Origin: Ampelomyces quisqualis
Lineage: Eukaryota; Ascomycota; Dothideomycetes; Pleosporales; Phaeosphaeriaceae
Length of the DNA: 64,000 nucleotides
NCBI GenBank assembly: GCA_018398575.1
Contig: JAGTXZ010000002.1
Location: 622,501-686,500 of the forward strand
Direction of reading: 5' to 3'
Part shown: in pieces, positions 11,576 to 22,640 of the stretch
Layout: every line of letters begins with the position of its first letter
Numbering within the stretch: the stretch's first letter is position 1
Notes under the pieces: generated by a model
Told to the model about the DNA's origin: nothing
Database searches by the model: none
Seen by the model: the letters and a program-made list of their open reading frames with translations, nothing else
Position numbers and translations under genes: made by a program

Positions 11576-12705
11576 TCAAGCGGTCGGCTCGACAACCTTT
11601 TCCGCAGTCGAAGCAGACTCCACTCCCTGGGCAGCAGCATCAATTCGGTTCTGAGCTAGTCGCTAGTCTCAATCAGCAATAATCCTATTGGAAGCGTTCG
11701 GTGCTGATAACATACTAGCAAATTCCTCAACAATACCGCGATCGTGACCTTTCCAATCGCAGGCACATAAATAGATGCCTTCTCTTTGACTTCGGGCGTG
11801 AAGTTCCTCTCACTGGAGAAATTAATACACACTGCTCCATCCCTCATCTTCTCCAGTGGCACTTTGTACTTGTCGCCCGGAACGCCGCTAATCACCACAT
11901 CGCTGATGGGCAAGCACTCGTCAAGCGTCCAGCCGGGCTTCTCTACGACTTCATGGCGGCGCTTTCGGAGGCCTACGCCGCGTGTGAATTCCTGGACGTC
12001 GTTGACGTCGACGCTGTACACGCATGCGCCATCATTGGCTAGGAGTGCTGCCAAGGGACGTCCGACCACCTCGCTTCTGTTTATGACTGTGATGGTGCGC
12101 CCATGGAGTCTGTTACCGTATGGGAGGATGGTGTTATATATCCTCAGATATTCGAGGATCTTTATGACGGCGAGTGGCGTGCATGGTAGTATGCTCTTCT
12201 TTGTGCTGGCGGGGTCGAGGAAGCGGATGTTCTGGTACATGTTGAAGATATAGCGATGTGATAGACCTTCGACATCTTTGTCGATTGAAACGATTTGCTG
12301 GAGGTACTGGTCTTGTCGGTTGCCGAAGATGGGGTAATAGACGATGATGCCGTCGACAGAGGGGTCGTTGTTTGCGTCGATTAGGGCGTCTTCGAGGAGT
12401 TCGCGGTCGACTTCACAGAGGTCGAAGGCAAAGCCACTGTCCGCATGTCAGCGTCGTGTCTTGGAGGATTCATTCGCCATAGAGCAAGCAATAGTTTAGT
12501 ACATCAACGGACATGCTCACTTTTCGACACACGTCTTGCCTGTCCACTCTGCGTATACTCGCGCAGCGGGATCGGCGCTCGAGAGGAAGCCAACAAGCAG
12601 TGGCTTGCGCTCAATCTTGCTCAATCCGTCCCTCACTTCCTCGAGAAGACTTTTGGCGATGTTGTTCGCGAGGATGACTTTGCAATTGGGTTTGTCTTCG
12701 GCCAT
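11576..12705 (-). CDS. mtd1: NAD+-dependent methylenetetrahydrofolate dehydrogenase
   Basis: The product is 330 aa from complement(11576..11662, 11716..12436, 12521..12705). It oxidises 5,10-methylene-THF to 5,10-methenyl-THF with NAD+ in the cytosol, feeding one-carbon units to purine synthesis. Recognisable blocks match yeast Mtd1 in order: the N-terminal LLVGFL and DPAA region, DGIIVYYPIFGN, SILPCTPLA, VINRSEVVGRPLAALLAND, DVVISGVPG and VPAIGKVTIAVLLRNLL. The 53-bp last intron (GTATGT to CTAG) restores the RL-type C-terminus after LLRNLL. The 84-bp first intron joins KTCVEK to GFAFDL. The start at 12705 (MAEDKP) was chosen because it gives the family length; an in-frame Met lies 18 bp upstream. 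It diverges from MMS19. Confidence 0.93.
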
Positions 12706-13067
12706 GGTGGGGTAGTTTCGCATGGGTTTGTAACCAAAGAAAAAGGACCCTGGAACGACGGTCTCGGTACCTAGAGGAGAGTGCGAGCGACACGACGGAG
12801 CAGCGCTACCATGCAAAAGTCTCCAAGCCACTTTCTCCCCGAGGCCTCAATCACCGCGCGCGCAGTTGACTTTACCAAGTTTACTGATGACACCACACTA
12901 AACTTTTTTCCCCGTGACCCTGCCCCGCCATTCCGATACCGGGCCAATCAGCAGCACCGCGATCCCGTCAACGTCATCGCCACTTTCCGCATCGAATCGC
13001 GTGCTTGTGTGCGGCGTGCGTCCAGCCTCCCAACATTAATTGCCTGGAGACGAGACGCGTCGCGACA
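12706..13067. promoter_or_regulatory. Divergent promoter between MTD1 and MMS19
   Basis: This 362-bp region lies between two outward-facing start codons. It has mixed composition and no recognisable TATA box, so both 5' leaders and core promoters must lie here. No specific factor site could be named. Confidence 0.5.
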
Positions 13068-16000
13068 ATGTCAGACATTCAGCAGTACTTGCTGGATTAT
13101 GACAGGAACAGGAAAGAAGCGACCGAGACGGCGCAGCGGAGTGCAACGCGTACGTTTTGTTTGGTGGGGCGAAGCGTGGTGTGACGGAAATGTGCTGATA
13201 GCGAGCAGGACTCAAGGATGGGCAATTGAAGCTCATCAGCCTCGTGACCGATCTTGGAGAGTACCTCAACAGCGAAGATGGAGCCACGCGGTCGAAGAGT
13301 GAGTGCGCACTGACATGCTGAGGAGGAAATACCGACATGACAATGTTACAGCCATGTCGTACCTTGCAGAAGTGCTCGCTTCAACGCCGCAGAAAGCACT
13401 GTCACTCCAACAACGTATGTTTGTCCCTTGCATCACTCAGTCGTCTTCCAGAAGATATCGCCGAAGCACAACGAACCCACTCCATTACGACCGCATCGTC
13501 GGACCACCATGAGCCTCTATAGACTCGAGGATTATGTGTTTACAGGAGACCGGTGGATTGCTATATCGGATAGCGTTCAGGGCTCTGCATGACGGGGTAG
13601 AAATACGAGGACCAGTAGAAGCACAAGCTAACCTATTGTGCTCAGGTAATCTCCTTTGCGACTTCACACTATCACGCACCGAGGACAGCGAAGGTTTGGG
13701 GTCATGTGCAAGAGCACTGCTAGCGCTCGAAGAGCTCGGGAGATGGGACGACGTCCGAGTGGTCGGGATCCTCGAGGCCCTGCTCACAAACACGCATCCT
13801 TTGCGCCAATTCAAGCAGCAAAGCGAACGGTATCCCGTACTGCGATTAGTCGACACACTCATGGCCAAGTACCGCGAACACCTAAGAGAGCACCACGAAT
13901 CGAGACCGGACTTCATGTCCCGCTTCATTGCCTACTTTGACGGCGAGAAAGATCCACGGAATCTCATGGTAGTCTTCTCCATCCTAAAAGTACCCATGAC
14001 GGAGTGGAACATTGGCGCAGATGCACAAGAGCTTTTCGATGCGGTGTTTAATTACTTCCCAATCACGTTCAGGCCTCCTCCAGACGATCCATATGGTATT
14101 ACTGCGCAAGACCTTAAAGATCGACTCAAGGATTGTATTTCTTCTACCGCTGACTTCGCACCGTATGCCTTTCCAGCATTGCTAGACAAGCTCGACTCCA
14201 CTTCGATGAACACAAAACGAGATGTAATCCAGACCATCGCCGCCTCGGTAACAGATTATGGCCCAAGGACAGTTTCGCTGTACTCAATAACATTGTGGGA
14301 CGCGTTGAAGTTTGAAATACTGAACGTGCAGCAAGAGGACCTTGCCCAAGAAGCGCTTACAGGACTGGCCGCAATTGCAAGGACCTTGTCAAAAGGGACC
14401 AGCAGCCAACTGAACGCATACCTCCGGCCGATCATCAAGGAGTGCAATGAACACCTCGAGGATGCTCCCACCAAACAATCGCAAGCGGCAGCACGCATAC
14501 TGCATAGTATATCGGACGTGTCCGCAGAGGTCACCAATATCCTTTTGGCTGGCGTCCTACCTACCATGTTCCTCCTCTTTCAGACAGCAGACACCATGGC
14601 GAAGCGGAGGGGTTTACTCGAAGTGCTGGTGCAGCTCACTCGCGCCAACATCGATGTCTATGGTGATTGGCGAATGATGGGACCCGCCGGAGAGCAAGCT
14701 GGCAGCAACGCTCTGGCGCAATTTCGGGATCAGGCCCTCGAAGTAATGATCAATGGCTTACAGACTGCGCTGGCAAAGGAGGTATCATTCCGCCTAGTGT
14801 GCCTTGATGGCCTACTGCAATTGTCGAAGGCACGCCAACTCTTGAGTGACGATAATGTTGGTCGCATTATTCGGCTCCTAAATACCATCGTCATCCATGA
14901 AGACTCGTATGGCAAGGATGAAGTGAAAGAGGCTGCTATCAACGGAATTGTCGAGATTGCTCACCAGAAGCCCCAACTGGTTGTCGATACAGCATTCCCG
15001 TCATTCCTTGCACAACTGCCCGACACAGATGCAGATGGTTCCCGAGCCTACCTGACGGTGCTGGAAGCTTTCGCCAAGTTAGCAGGCGAAGAGCAAGTTT
15101 TTGATACCGTCCTGCTACGCCTGAAGAACAAGTTTAGTGCAGCAGTAGCACAAGGCGCTTCCTCCGAGTACCTCATCGCATTGCTGTCGGCTATCCTATA
15201 TGCGCTCAACAAGGGCGAGGCCAAGTTGTCAAAAAGTCCTGAGAAGTCTACATACTACAACGACATTGCTTTACCTCTCTTACAGCGTGCCTCAAGCTGC
15301 GATGCGTCTCATCCAGCAGCCTTTGACGACGCAAAGACTTTGGACCTAGTCGGACGCATTTGCAACCTGATTATTCGCTCGCAGTCCACCGAACAGCAGA
15401 GTGCAGTCGCCGCCGAGGTGTATACACTGTTCCGCGGCACCCCACAGCATGATCTTGCGCCTTTCAACATCCAAGTCGGTTCTCAAACGCACATGACGAT
15501 GATTGTGTCCACACATCTTCTGGCCTCGTACCGCAAGGATACGACTCTACCCACAGAAATCCAGCTTCTCATCTCCTCATTAGCAAATTACACACAACAA
15601 CCTTCACTTTTACCGCCCGTCCGGTCTGCTTCACTGCGTCAGATGTCACTAATAATCAACAAATACTACACCTCAACAGCGCTCAAAACATGCATGGACC
15701 CGCTGATTGCCGAGTTCGATCTATTCAATCCAGATAAACTTGATCTTGCTCGGATACGAATCATCTTCGCCTGTTTGAAGGGCATCGTCCTTCGAAGCAG
15801 CCCTGTCCTCGGCCATCTCTACCCAACCCTCCTCTCCCTCCTTTCACATCCCCAATACGGCACCACCGTTGCCCACGGCTTCTCTACACTCCTCCAACCA
15901 GACGATCTCCTCACCAAGGAGAACCACTGCCAAATCATCGGCCTCCACAAACATAAGAGCTTCGCACTCCTCGTTCCGAGCATCACTAGCGCATTCAAAC

Positions 16001-16470
16001 AAGCTGATCAAGCGACTAAACCAAACTACCTCATCGCGCTCGCCGGCGCGCTGCGATGGATGCCCTTTGACATTGTCGTCGAAGAAGTAAACCAACTCGT
16101 CACGCTTCTCCTCCAATCCCTAGACCTTAGAGGCGTGGATACAGTCAAGTCCGCGGCAATCGATACGCTCATGTCCACGTTGATCGAGAAACCGACCGCC
16201 CTGGAAGAACACGCCAACGCGCTTATTTCTCGCCTCCTGTCGAATGCCACGAGTAAAGATAAAAGTTCTCCACCGGCTGTGAGAGTCGCGGCGCTCAAGG
16301 CGCTTACGCTTGTAGCGGAGAAGTTTAAACAGGAGGTTGTGTTGCCATATCGCAGAGGGGTGGTGAAGAAGTTGATTGCGGCGCTGGATGATGGCAAGAG
16401 GGAGGTTAGAGGGCAGGCAGTTAGGTGTAGGGCGAGGTGGTTGGGGGTTGATGATGAGGATGACGAGTAG
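13068..16470 (+). CDS. mms19: MMS19/MET18-type HEAT-repeat protein of the CIA targeting complex
   Basis: The product is 1019 aa from join(13068..13149, 13209..13298, 13352..13414, 13646..16470). MMS19 hands cytosolic iron-sulfur clusters to nuclear apoproteins such as DNA polymerases, XPD-type helicases and Rtel1. The N-terminal region shows the family pattern: LISLVTDLGEYLNSEDGATR, then MSYLAEVLAS, then LLCDFTLSRTED and a region with DPRNLMVVFSILK. The rest is helical, HEAT-like repeats up to the C-terminal QAVRCRARWLG region. The first three coding exons are tiny (82, 90 and 63 bp). The third intron is 231 bp, unusually long for this window; splicing CAAC to GTAATCTCC restores LQQRNLLCDF. 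An ATG at 13534 lies inside that intron and is not the start. Length and motifs fit MMS19 well. Confidence 0.88.
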
Positions 16471-16639
16471 GTTTGTCATGACAGCTTTTTGGAATGTAAA
16501 CTTTTGCAGCGCCCAAAGCTAGAACATAGAATATGAATGCCCAACACCACGGCTGATGGAAATATGTCCTGTAACGCCTGTTCATGCAATTCATCTCTCT
16601 CGGTTATGCTTTTTCTCACCATGTAAAACCGGCACACAT

Positions 16640-17764
16640 CTAAAGACGCGCCTTCTTGGGCGTAGTCCCACCCACCACACTCTCTCCACTCACACTCCCT
16701 TCGTCCTCATCCTGCCTCGCCTCCGCCGCGTCCTCCAGCCTCTCATCCCTCGACCTCTTTAGCCCCTTCATCTTCCTCGTCTGCATCGTGCCCAAGTCCT
16801 GCTTCCCCACGTGAATCTTACCCGTCTTGTCGCCCATGACATCCGTATCGATATTCTTCTTTGTCCTTGGTTCTGCGCCCTTTGGTTTCTTTAGCGCCGC
16901 CTTGAGCATATCCGCATCTGGGAACTGTTCGCGACCGAGCGTAAAGTCCATCCTGGGCCCCATTTCTTCGACTTCGACGCGCGGCAGCTTTTGGCCTGAG
17001 CGCTTGGTGCGGATGAGGTAGAAGCGCACTTTGACTTCTGGATTGGGCGTCGTATCGGTGGGTTCCTGCGCGGATATGCTTATCAAGTATTGCAGACCTT
17101 CGACGTCGATTTCGGACGTGTCTTGGCCCTTGAAGAAATCTATGAGCAGGGATTTTGCGAGTGTGTATTTCGTCTGGTTGGGGTCTTCGAAGACGGTACC
17201 GTGGAAGGCGATGAGGGGTTTCAGACCGATCGAGGGCTTTTTGTTTTTGAATTGTTGGAGGGTGCGGAAGGTGTCGGGGTTGAGGTAGAGCTCGAGCATG
17301 TCGAGGATCTTGTGATGAAAGGTTCGTGCGAGGGTCATGCAGTGCGGTCGCTTTTTGGAGTGCAGAGAGAGGAGAAGCAGGGAGGTGTCATTTTTGAGGG
17401 AGAAGAACTCGAGGGCTGGGGGCTCATTAGCACTTCGCCATGAAGGGGGGATTGCGATCGCTTTTTTGCTGTCGCAAAAGACGTACAGGACGCATCGTCG
17501 AATGGATGGATGTCGTTCTTCTTGGTGAACCTCTCGCAGAACGGTCGCTTCAGCGTGCTCAGGTCGGCGACGGCGAGCTTGAGGATCTGCGACGTTCTCT
17601 GGCCCGTTACGAAAAGTGTCGTCTTGGGGTTCTCGTTCTGCTGCGGCTCGCGCTTCGCCATGGCGCGCTTTGCGCGGGCATTCTTGGGTTTTCTGTAATC
17701 GCAGTCAGTAGCCCATACCTTTTCCAGCATACAGCGGTCCCGCGACTTACACTTGTTTCAGCAT
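16640..17764 (-). CDS. rpf2: Ribosome production factor 2 (Brix domain)
   Basis: The product is 331 aa from complement(16640..17415, 17487..17692, 17751..17764). Rpf2 works with Rrs1 in the nucleolus to place the 5S RNP (5S rRNA, L5, L11) into the pre-60S particle. The 14-nt first exon encodes only MLKQV. The 58-bp intron then joins it to KPKNARAKRAMAKREP, the hallmark Rpf2 N-terminus. The second intron (GTACGT, 71 bp) joins HPFDDAS to LEFFSLKNDTSLL. The Brix core continues through HSKKRPHCMTLARTFHHKILDMLELY-type sequence, and the tail is Lys/Arg-rich as expected of a nucleolar factor. The tail-to-tail arrangement with MMS19 leaves 169 bp between their stops. Confidence 0.94.
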
Positions 17765-18088
17765 CTTGTCGTTGCTTGGGCGTGTTTGCAATGTCCAAGT
17801 CTTGGCGGAGCTTTTTCTTGAGAATCGGCAACGGGGCTGGCGAAAAGTTTGGCCGATCTGACAGTTAGTTAGGTAACTACCTAGTACCTAAGCCACCGGC
17901 GGCGATATCCGTTGTTAGTGGGGGGTCCGCACTCGGCGGGGCAAAGCCACTGAGCACGTCAGAGGTCGAGTATTACTTATCAGATCATCCATGGTCAATC
18001 GCTGCTTTTCCGCGCGCTTTCTTCAACATCTCTCCACACGCTCGTACAAACACAACTCTCAGTGCCATACTCAGGCTCTCCCACCACC
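17765..18088. promoter_or_regulatory. Divergent promoter between RPF2 and the glutaredoxin gene
   Basis: This 324-bp region holds a perfect 7-bp inverted repeat, TTAGGTA (17869-17875) and TACCTAA (17885-17891), with a 9-bp spacer. It could bind a dimeric regulator, but none can be named from sequence. Confidence 0.5.
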
Positions 18089-18980
18089 ATGACGACCATC
18101 CAGGATATTGCCGACGAGCAGGCTTTCCGGTCCACCATCTCCGCGCTCCCACCCTCCACACTCGCCGTCATATATTTCCACGCGCCATGGGCAAAGCCAT
18201 GCGAGCAAATGTCCATCATCCTCAAGACGCTCGCTAGCACATACCCTGCTAACGCGCCCATATCCTTCCTCGCACTCAATGCCGAAGAAGTCCCAGAAAT
18301 CTCAGAAGATTACGACGTCACAGCAGTCCCCTATATCGTGCTACAGAAAGACGGTAGGACGTTAGAGACAGTGTCAGGATCCGATGCGGCAAAAGTGCGC
18401 GCGGCTGTAGAAAAGTACGCCGGCACAGGACCAGGGGATTCAAAAGCAAGTCTGCCGCCCGCACAAACAGTCACACGACCGGCGCAGTCGAATGGCACAG
18501 CAGCATCGGGTGGGAAGAATCTCGCAGGCTATGCGCCAAGCGTTTCAGATCCCATGACCGCGCCAGAGTACAGCGCAAGCGAACAACAGAATGGCGAAAC
18601 TAAGGAAGAGCTGATGAAGAGGCTGGCAGAATTAGTCAAGGCAGCGCCAGTCATGCTGTTCATGAAGGGCACGCCGAGCGCACCACAATGCGGATTCAGC
18701 AGGCAGACTGTCAGCGTGCTGCGCGAAAAGGGCGTGCGATATGGCTTCTTCAATATTTTAGCAGACGACGAGGTTCGACAAGGCCTGAAGGAGTATGCGG
18801 ATTGGCCAACATTCCCGCAGCTGTGGGTAGATGGCGAGCTGGTTGGAGGCTTGGATATTGTGAGTAGCTTGGGCGATCAGAGTGTTGTAAGAACATACTA
18901 ACTGTTTGCAGGTCAAGGAAGAGTTTGAAAACGACCCCGAATTCCTGACTCAGTACTCTGTGAACAAGGCGGCGGCTTAG
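18089..18980 (+). CDS. Monothiol glutaredoxin, Grx3/Grx4 type
   Basis: The product is 279 aa from join(18089..18859, 18912..18980). Residues ~1-110 form a thioredoxin-like domain with WAKPC (Cys38) instead of the two-Cys WCGPC site. A ~60-residue linker follows. Residues ~170-270 form a monothiol glutaredoxin domain with the signature CGFS (Cys201) and the glutathione-contact segment WPTFPQLWVDGELVGG. This layout is that of cytosolic/nuclear Grx3/4. Those proteins bind a [2Fe-2S] cluster with glutathione and signal iron status to regulators such as Aft1 or HapX. The 52-bp intron (GTGAGT to TTTGCAG) joins GGLDI to VKEEFE. The start at 18089 (MTTIQDI) is the first ATG of the frame. Confidence 0.93.
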
Positions 18981-19353
18981 ATAAGTCGTATCTTGTTGAT
19001 TCGTACTTCTATGCCTGTGGCTTGCAACTCTAGATACCACCTTCTTCGTCGAGCCCAGACCCATGTATCAGGAAGCATAGTGGTGATTACAGGCAGGATT
19101 CTGCGGACAAGCGAGGTGATAGAGGCACATCGATCACGCATGGAGATTGAAATGTTCTTCTACTTCAATGACTTACTTCTCTGGACTCACGAAACCAGAT
19201 TCCGTTCATGACACCATCCCATCACATCCTTTTCCAGACCAACGTTTTAATTTCTCCTGGATTCGCATAGCCAAACTAATGCCCCGCAACAGCCACCTCA
19301 CTTAACAATTTCAACCCACACAATTTCCTACGTTGCCGTTCCTGCTTAACATC
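18981..19353. other. Intergenic region after the glutaredoxin gene
   Basis: About 370 bp with no supported gene. It marks the switch from the intact housekeeping block to the decayed zone on the right. Confidence 0.6.
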
Positions 19354-20974
19354 CTACCTCCCCTCAAGATCCCCCACAATCTTCTTCAAAATCCCATCCG
19401 TATACGCCCACACCGTACCACAATACGGCGCCGTCCATGCTGCACCCGAGTACCACACAACTCTATACCCCTGCAGCTCATACAAATGCTGCACAAACCC
19501 CCTTTTCATCTGGTCCACACTCAACTTCCACATCGGTCTCGTATGCTCCCTTACAGCTTTGAACTCGGCCGTACAACCCCCCTGGAATACGCCTGAAGTG
19601 GACAATTTCTTGACCTGAGATGTAACGATGGATTGTAACTCCGGAGATTAAAGTAGGTAATTCGCGCCGAAGACGACGCGGAATAAATTCAGGCCCAACG
19701 GGCCCATGGAATCAAGAGGGGTTGAGAGGGGAAGTCTTTCGGCGCCATATGATTATATGGCACTGCGGCAGTGGTGATGAAAACTACAGAGGAGTTTTCG
19801 GGTATGCATGGTATTGTCGTGACGCCGATGAACTCCCCGCCGATGGTAACTTGCTCAAACACAGCTGTTTCTTTGCAACTGGCATCGGGTGAAAATGTTT
19901 CGAGAGTGAACAAGCTGTTCTGTGCGGTGTATAAAATGCGCTTGGCGTTTATTTGATATTCTTGTCCAGTGGAGCTTTTGACACGGAGGTGTATCCCGGC
20001 AGATGTGCGATGTGTGGAAACGACGGTGTTGGATAAGAGGGTGTTGGAGTCTAGGAGTGACAAAGAGCGTTGGTATACGAGACTGTTTCAACCGAAGGGT
20101 TGGACGAGAGAGTTGTCGAGGACTTGACGGGTGAGTGTTCCGCCGAAAGATTGCATCAAGTTGAGGGTTAGTAAATGGTGAATGCCGCCGCAGCTGATGC
20201 CGGAGATGGCGATGATTCGAGGTATCGCGGCTTCGAGTTGATGCTGTTTGACGAAATCTTATACTGGGATGAGGAGTTCTCATGGTATATCTTGTGGTGG
20301 AGGAAAGTTCCAGTACCCTCGTATTTCGAAACGATTGCAAGCCAGCACTTCAATGCTTCAGTGGTGGTATTTGCGTTTGGTGGAACGTATTATTTCAACT
20401 GCGCACCGGTTTCGATATCGACGTTGATGGCGGTGAGTCTCTTGGAAGAGAATGGTTGCACGCTGGTCTTGAAACAGGTAAAGAAATTGAGTGCAGCATC
20501 GGTGTGTAGCATTGATTTCGGGACCTGTATATGTGCTGGTGTGCCCTCCTAGGTGGTCTCTGGCCTCTATGAACACAATGCTCGTGTCACAGTCTTGAAT
20601 CTTCCTGGGTTCAGACAGCTGCATAAGTCCCAGCAGCTCCTCCTCCTCCAATCACCGCCACATATGTGTCGAGCACTTGAAGTTGACTGAGTACCGAGCT
20701 GTCCGCAAGCGCCGAGGTACCAACAGCAGTACCCAGCCCACCCAGGGCTACGATGCCGGTGAAAATGTCCGTGTTGCAGAAAATTGGTCCATCTGATGGC
20801 GACTAGATAAGTGGTGGTAACAAACAGCGCATCGTATGACCAAAACGCCCCCAAGCATGCATGGAGAATTTCGAGGCAAGAGCTCCCGAATGGGGTTGAG
20901 AAGGTGGCCAAGACTCTCGGTGTGATTGTAACGGAATAGTCATTATGTAGGAAGTCGGTCTCAGAATCTGACAT
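19354..20974 (-). pseudogene. Decayed FAD-dependent amine-oxidase-like flavoprotein gene
   Basis: Reading the minus strand gives blocks of one protein in shifting frames. A dinucleotide-binding motif (VIGGGGAAGTYAAV, about 20615-20660) ends in TGA at 20611-20613. The family text then resumes in another frame as MQLSE and FIEARDHLGGHT. Further on come ALKCWLAIVSKY, AKRILYTA, GVTTIPCIPENSS and finally a C-terminal RVVWYSGAAWTAPYCGTVW-like block that stops at 19354. The order matches fungal FAD oxidases of the beta-cyclopiazonate dehydrogenase / amine-oxidase type, which have a signal-like N-terminus and a GAAW-type C-terminus. Several stops and frame changes separate the blocks and none has good intron signals. 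The gene therefore looks dead. The exact substrate of the ancestor cannot be told. Confidence 0.7.
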
Positions 20975-21291
20975 GCATATAGTGCTGTCCAGCCCTAGAG
21001 AATCCGGTCAGCATGATTGGTCAACCCCAGCCGATTCGTTAATTATTCGCAATCAGTCAAGAAACAACGTAAGATGAAGACGCAAGTTCAGACCCCTTCG
21101 TAATGCAAGCCTGGTTCTCGGTGGAAGAGACTTCCCATCTCAGTGAAGCATAGCTGACAGTAGCTGGCTCAGTCATATCTTCGAAGCGACCTATAAGTAG
21201 ACTTAAAAGATGCTACCCAACTTTCAGTCTATGCCGGCAATTTGATCTGCGTCTTTTTCTATACAGTACCTCCTACAGGTTTCATACCATC
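20975..21291. other. Intergenic region in decayed zone
   Basis: About 315 bp without recognisable coding signal. It separates two divergently oriented gene remnants. Confidence 0.55.
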
Positions 21292-21803
21292 ATGCACGAA
21301 GAAGCAAAAAAAGCATTCCTCGCGTAATTGCCGTTATTCGATCCAACAGATTCGAATAAGTATTGTGCAACATGCCACTGCGGATCAATCCGGTGTACAG
21401 TAACGTTGATTCCACCTCTGGAAAGTCATCCAATCGTGTCCTGTAATTGCTCCATCTGTTTGAAAAATGGGTACTTACTCGTTTATCCAACACGTGAACG
21501 AGTCTCTTTCCATTGTGGCGGGGACAATCTTAAACAGCGTTCATTCAGCAACAAACACAATCAGCACAAGTTTTGCGCGATTTGTGGGAGCAGTGTATAT
21601 TTCGATCCCGAGCTGAGCAAGTCTGGAAGCGGTCCGGATCTTCTGGGCATCAATGTGAGTATCAGATCTCTGACTTGGTAATGGCGGCGTTGATTGTTGC
21701 ACAGGTTCGAATGTTCCAGGGTGTCAATTTGGAAGGCCTGTATATGGTGCGTGTCGATGGGTACAGTTTGCATCCGTTGATTGGAGACACAGTCCATCTA
21801 TAG
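21292..21803 (+). pseudogene. GFA/CENP-V-type zinc protein with in-frame TAA near its start
   Basis: Two exons (to 21654 and from 21705; 50-bp intron with GTGAGT and CACAG) give a ~150-residue protein of the glutathione-dependent formaldehyde-activating / CENP-V fold. The zinc ligands are in place: CATCHCGSIRC, SCNCSIC and FCAICGSS. The ending VRVDGYSLHPLIGDTVHL is typical. The only suitable ATG (21292) is in frame, but codon 12 is TAA (21325-21327). The following codons LPLFDPTDSNKY already look like the family N-terminus. Either the gene was recently inactivated by one nonsense change, which a single C-to-T could cause, or a different first exon is spliced in. Everything downstream is intact. 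The substrate of this family member is unknown. Confidence 0.6.
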
Positions 21804-21907
21804 CGACCAAATGCATGATAGACTGGTCGGACTAGACTCCCCGAGAGATATTACGTGGCAAATTGCTCTTAGTACAGAATAGACATGTCTAAGGGGTATC
21901 TCATCAA

Positions 21908-22640
21908 CTAACGTCCCACATATTTCAACTCCAGCCATCTTGCAGGCAGATACACAATCATGGTCAAGCTCATAGCTACTGGCAACCCTAGATCCGCACC
22001 GCTACCAACAAGGGCAGCAATAGGGCTGGTGAACCACGTCTGGTACATGGAAAGCACTGCACTGGCACACCCAACGAGGAATCCATAAAGCGCAGCGAAG
22101 CCATGCGGAAGCAAGTCCTTTTCTATTCCGAATTTCCCAACCGCAATTCCCTTTCCGGAAAAAGTATTCGTCCTGGATCGTAATTGTGATCCAGATGATA
22201 GTCCAGTAGCCGATCAGAGACAGCCAATTGATGAACACTACGGAGTACATCAGTCCGTAACGCATCTCCATCACCATGACAGGGGTGCTGAACTATCCCC
22301 ATCGCGAGAGTGGGACATTACAGCCTGTTCCGAGCCTACGCCTATCTCGTTCCGGCTCTTCCTCTCTTCCCTGGACCTAGCTCCGCTTAGTCTCTGTGGG
22401 ACGGGTATCAGCCGCTCTGAGCTACAATTGTCAATCAGGGGTTGACAGGGATGATTCATTGTCTTCGGCACAAGGCATTGATAGTTGTGGAGCTGGTAGC
22501 CCACAAAGCTCACCTGTCATGGCCAATTGTGAGAAGATACATGTTACAATACAGAGTACGGAATACATGGTGGTTGTTTGGCCAATGGTGATCGGGCCTT
22601 CTCCCACTCTTGGGATGAAGGTCGAGGACAAGAGTCGGGA
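21908..22640 (-). pseudogene. Remnant of a purine-cytosine permease (NCS1 family)
   Basis: The minus strand carries the C-terminal part of an FCY2-like NCS1 transporter in broken frames. NWLSLIGYWTIIWITI and DEYFFRKGN-like text lies near 22150-22240. LPHGFAALYGFLVG, SMYQTWFTSPIAALVG and GADLGLPVAMSL follow at 21908-22114, ending in WLELKYVGR. The parts order correctly but sit in two frames without intron signals between them. Fainter matches (SFVGYQLHNYQ around 22490) continue upstream. The N-terminal half cannot be found, so this is a truncated, frameshifted pseudogene. The parent would have imported cytosine or purines with protons at the plasma membrane. Confidence 0.65.
22379..22411 (+). 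repeat. Copy 1 of a short dispersed repeat shared with 57.0 kb
   Basis: The word AGCTCCGCTTAGT, followed by a TCT-type spacer and GTGGGACGGGTAT, matches a segment at 57016-57051 (AGCTCCGGCTTAGTT then GTGGGACGGGTAT) with small differences, over about 33 bp. Both lie in non-coding or decayed DNA. This suggests a small dispersed element or its footprint. Confidence 0.45.

Noticed and set aside
13534..13645. ATG at 13534 as the start of MMS19
   Set aside because: It lies in the third intron. The three small upstream exons encode the conserved family N-terminus and splice in frame.
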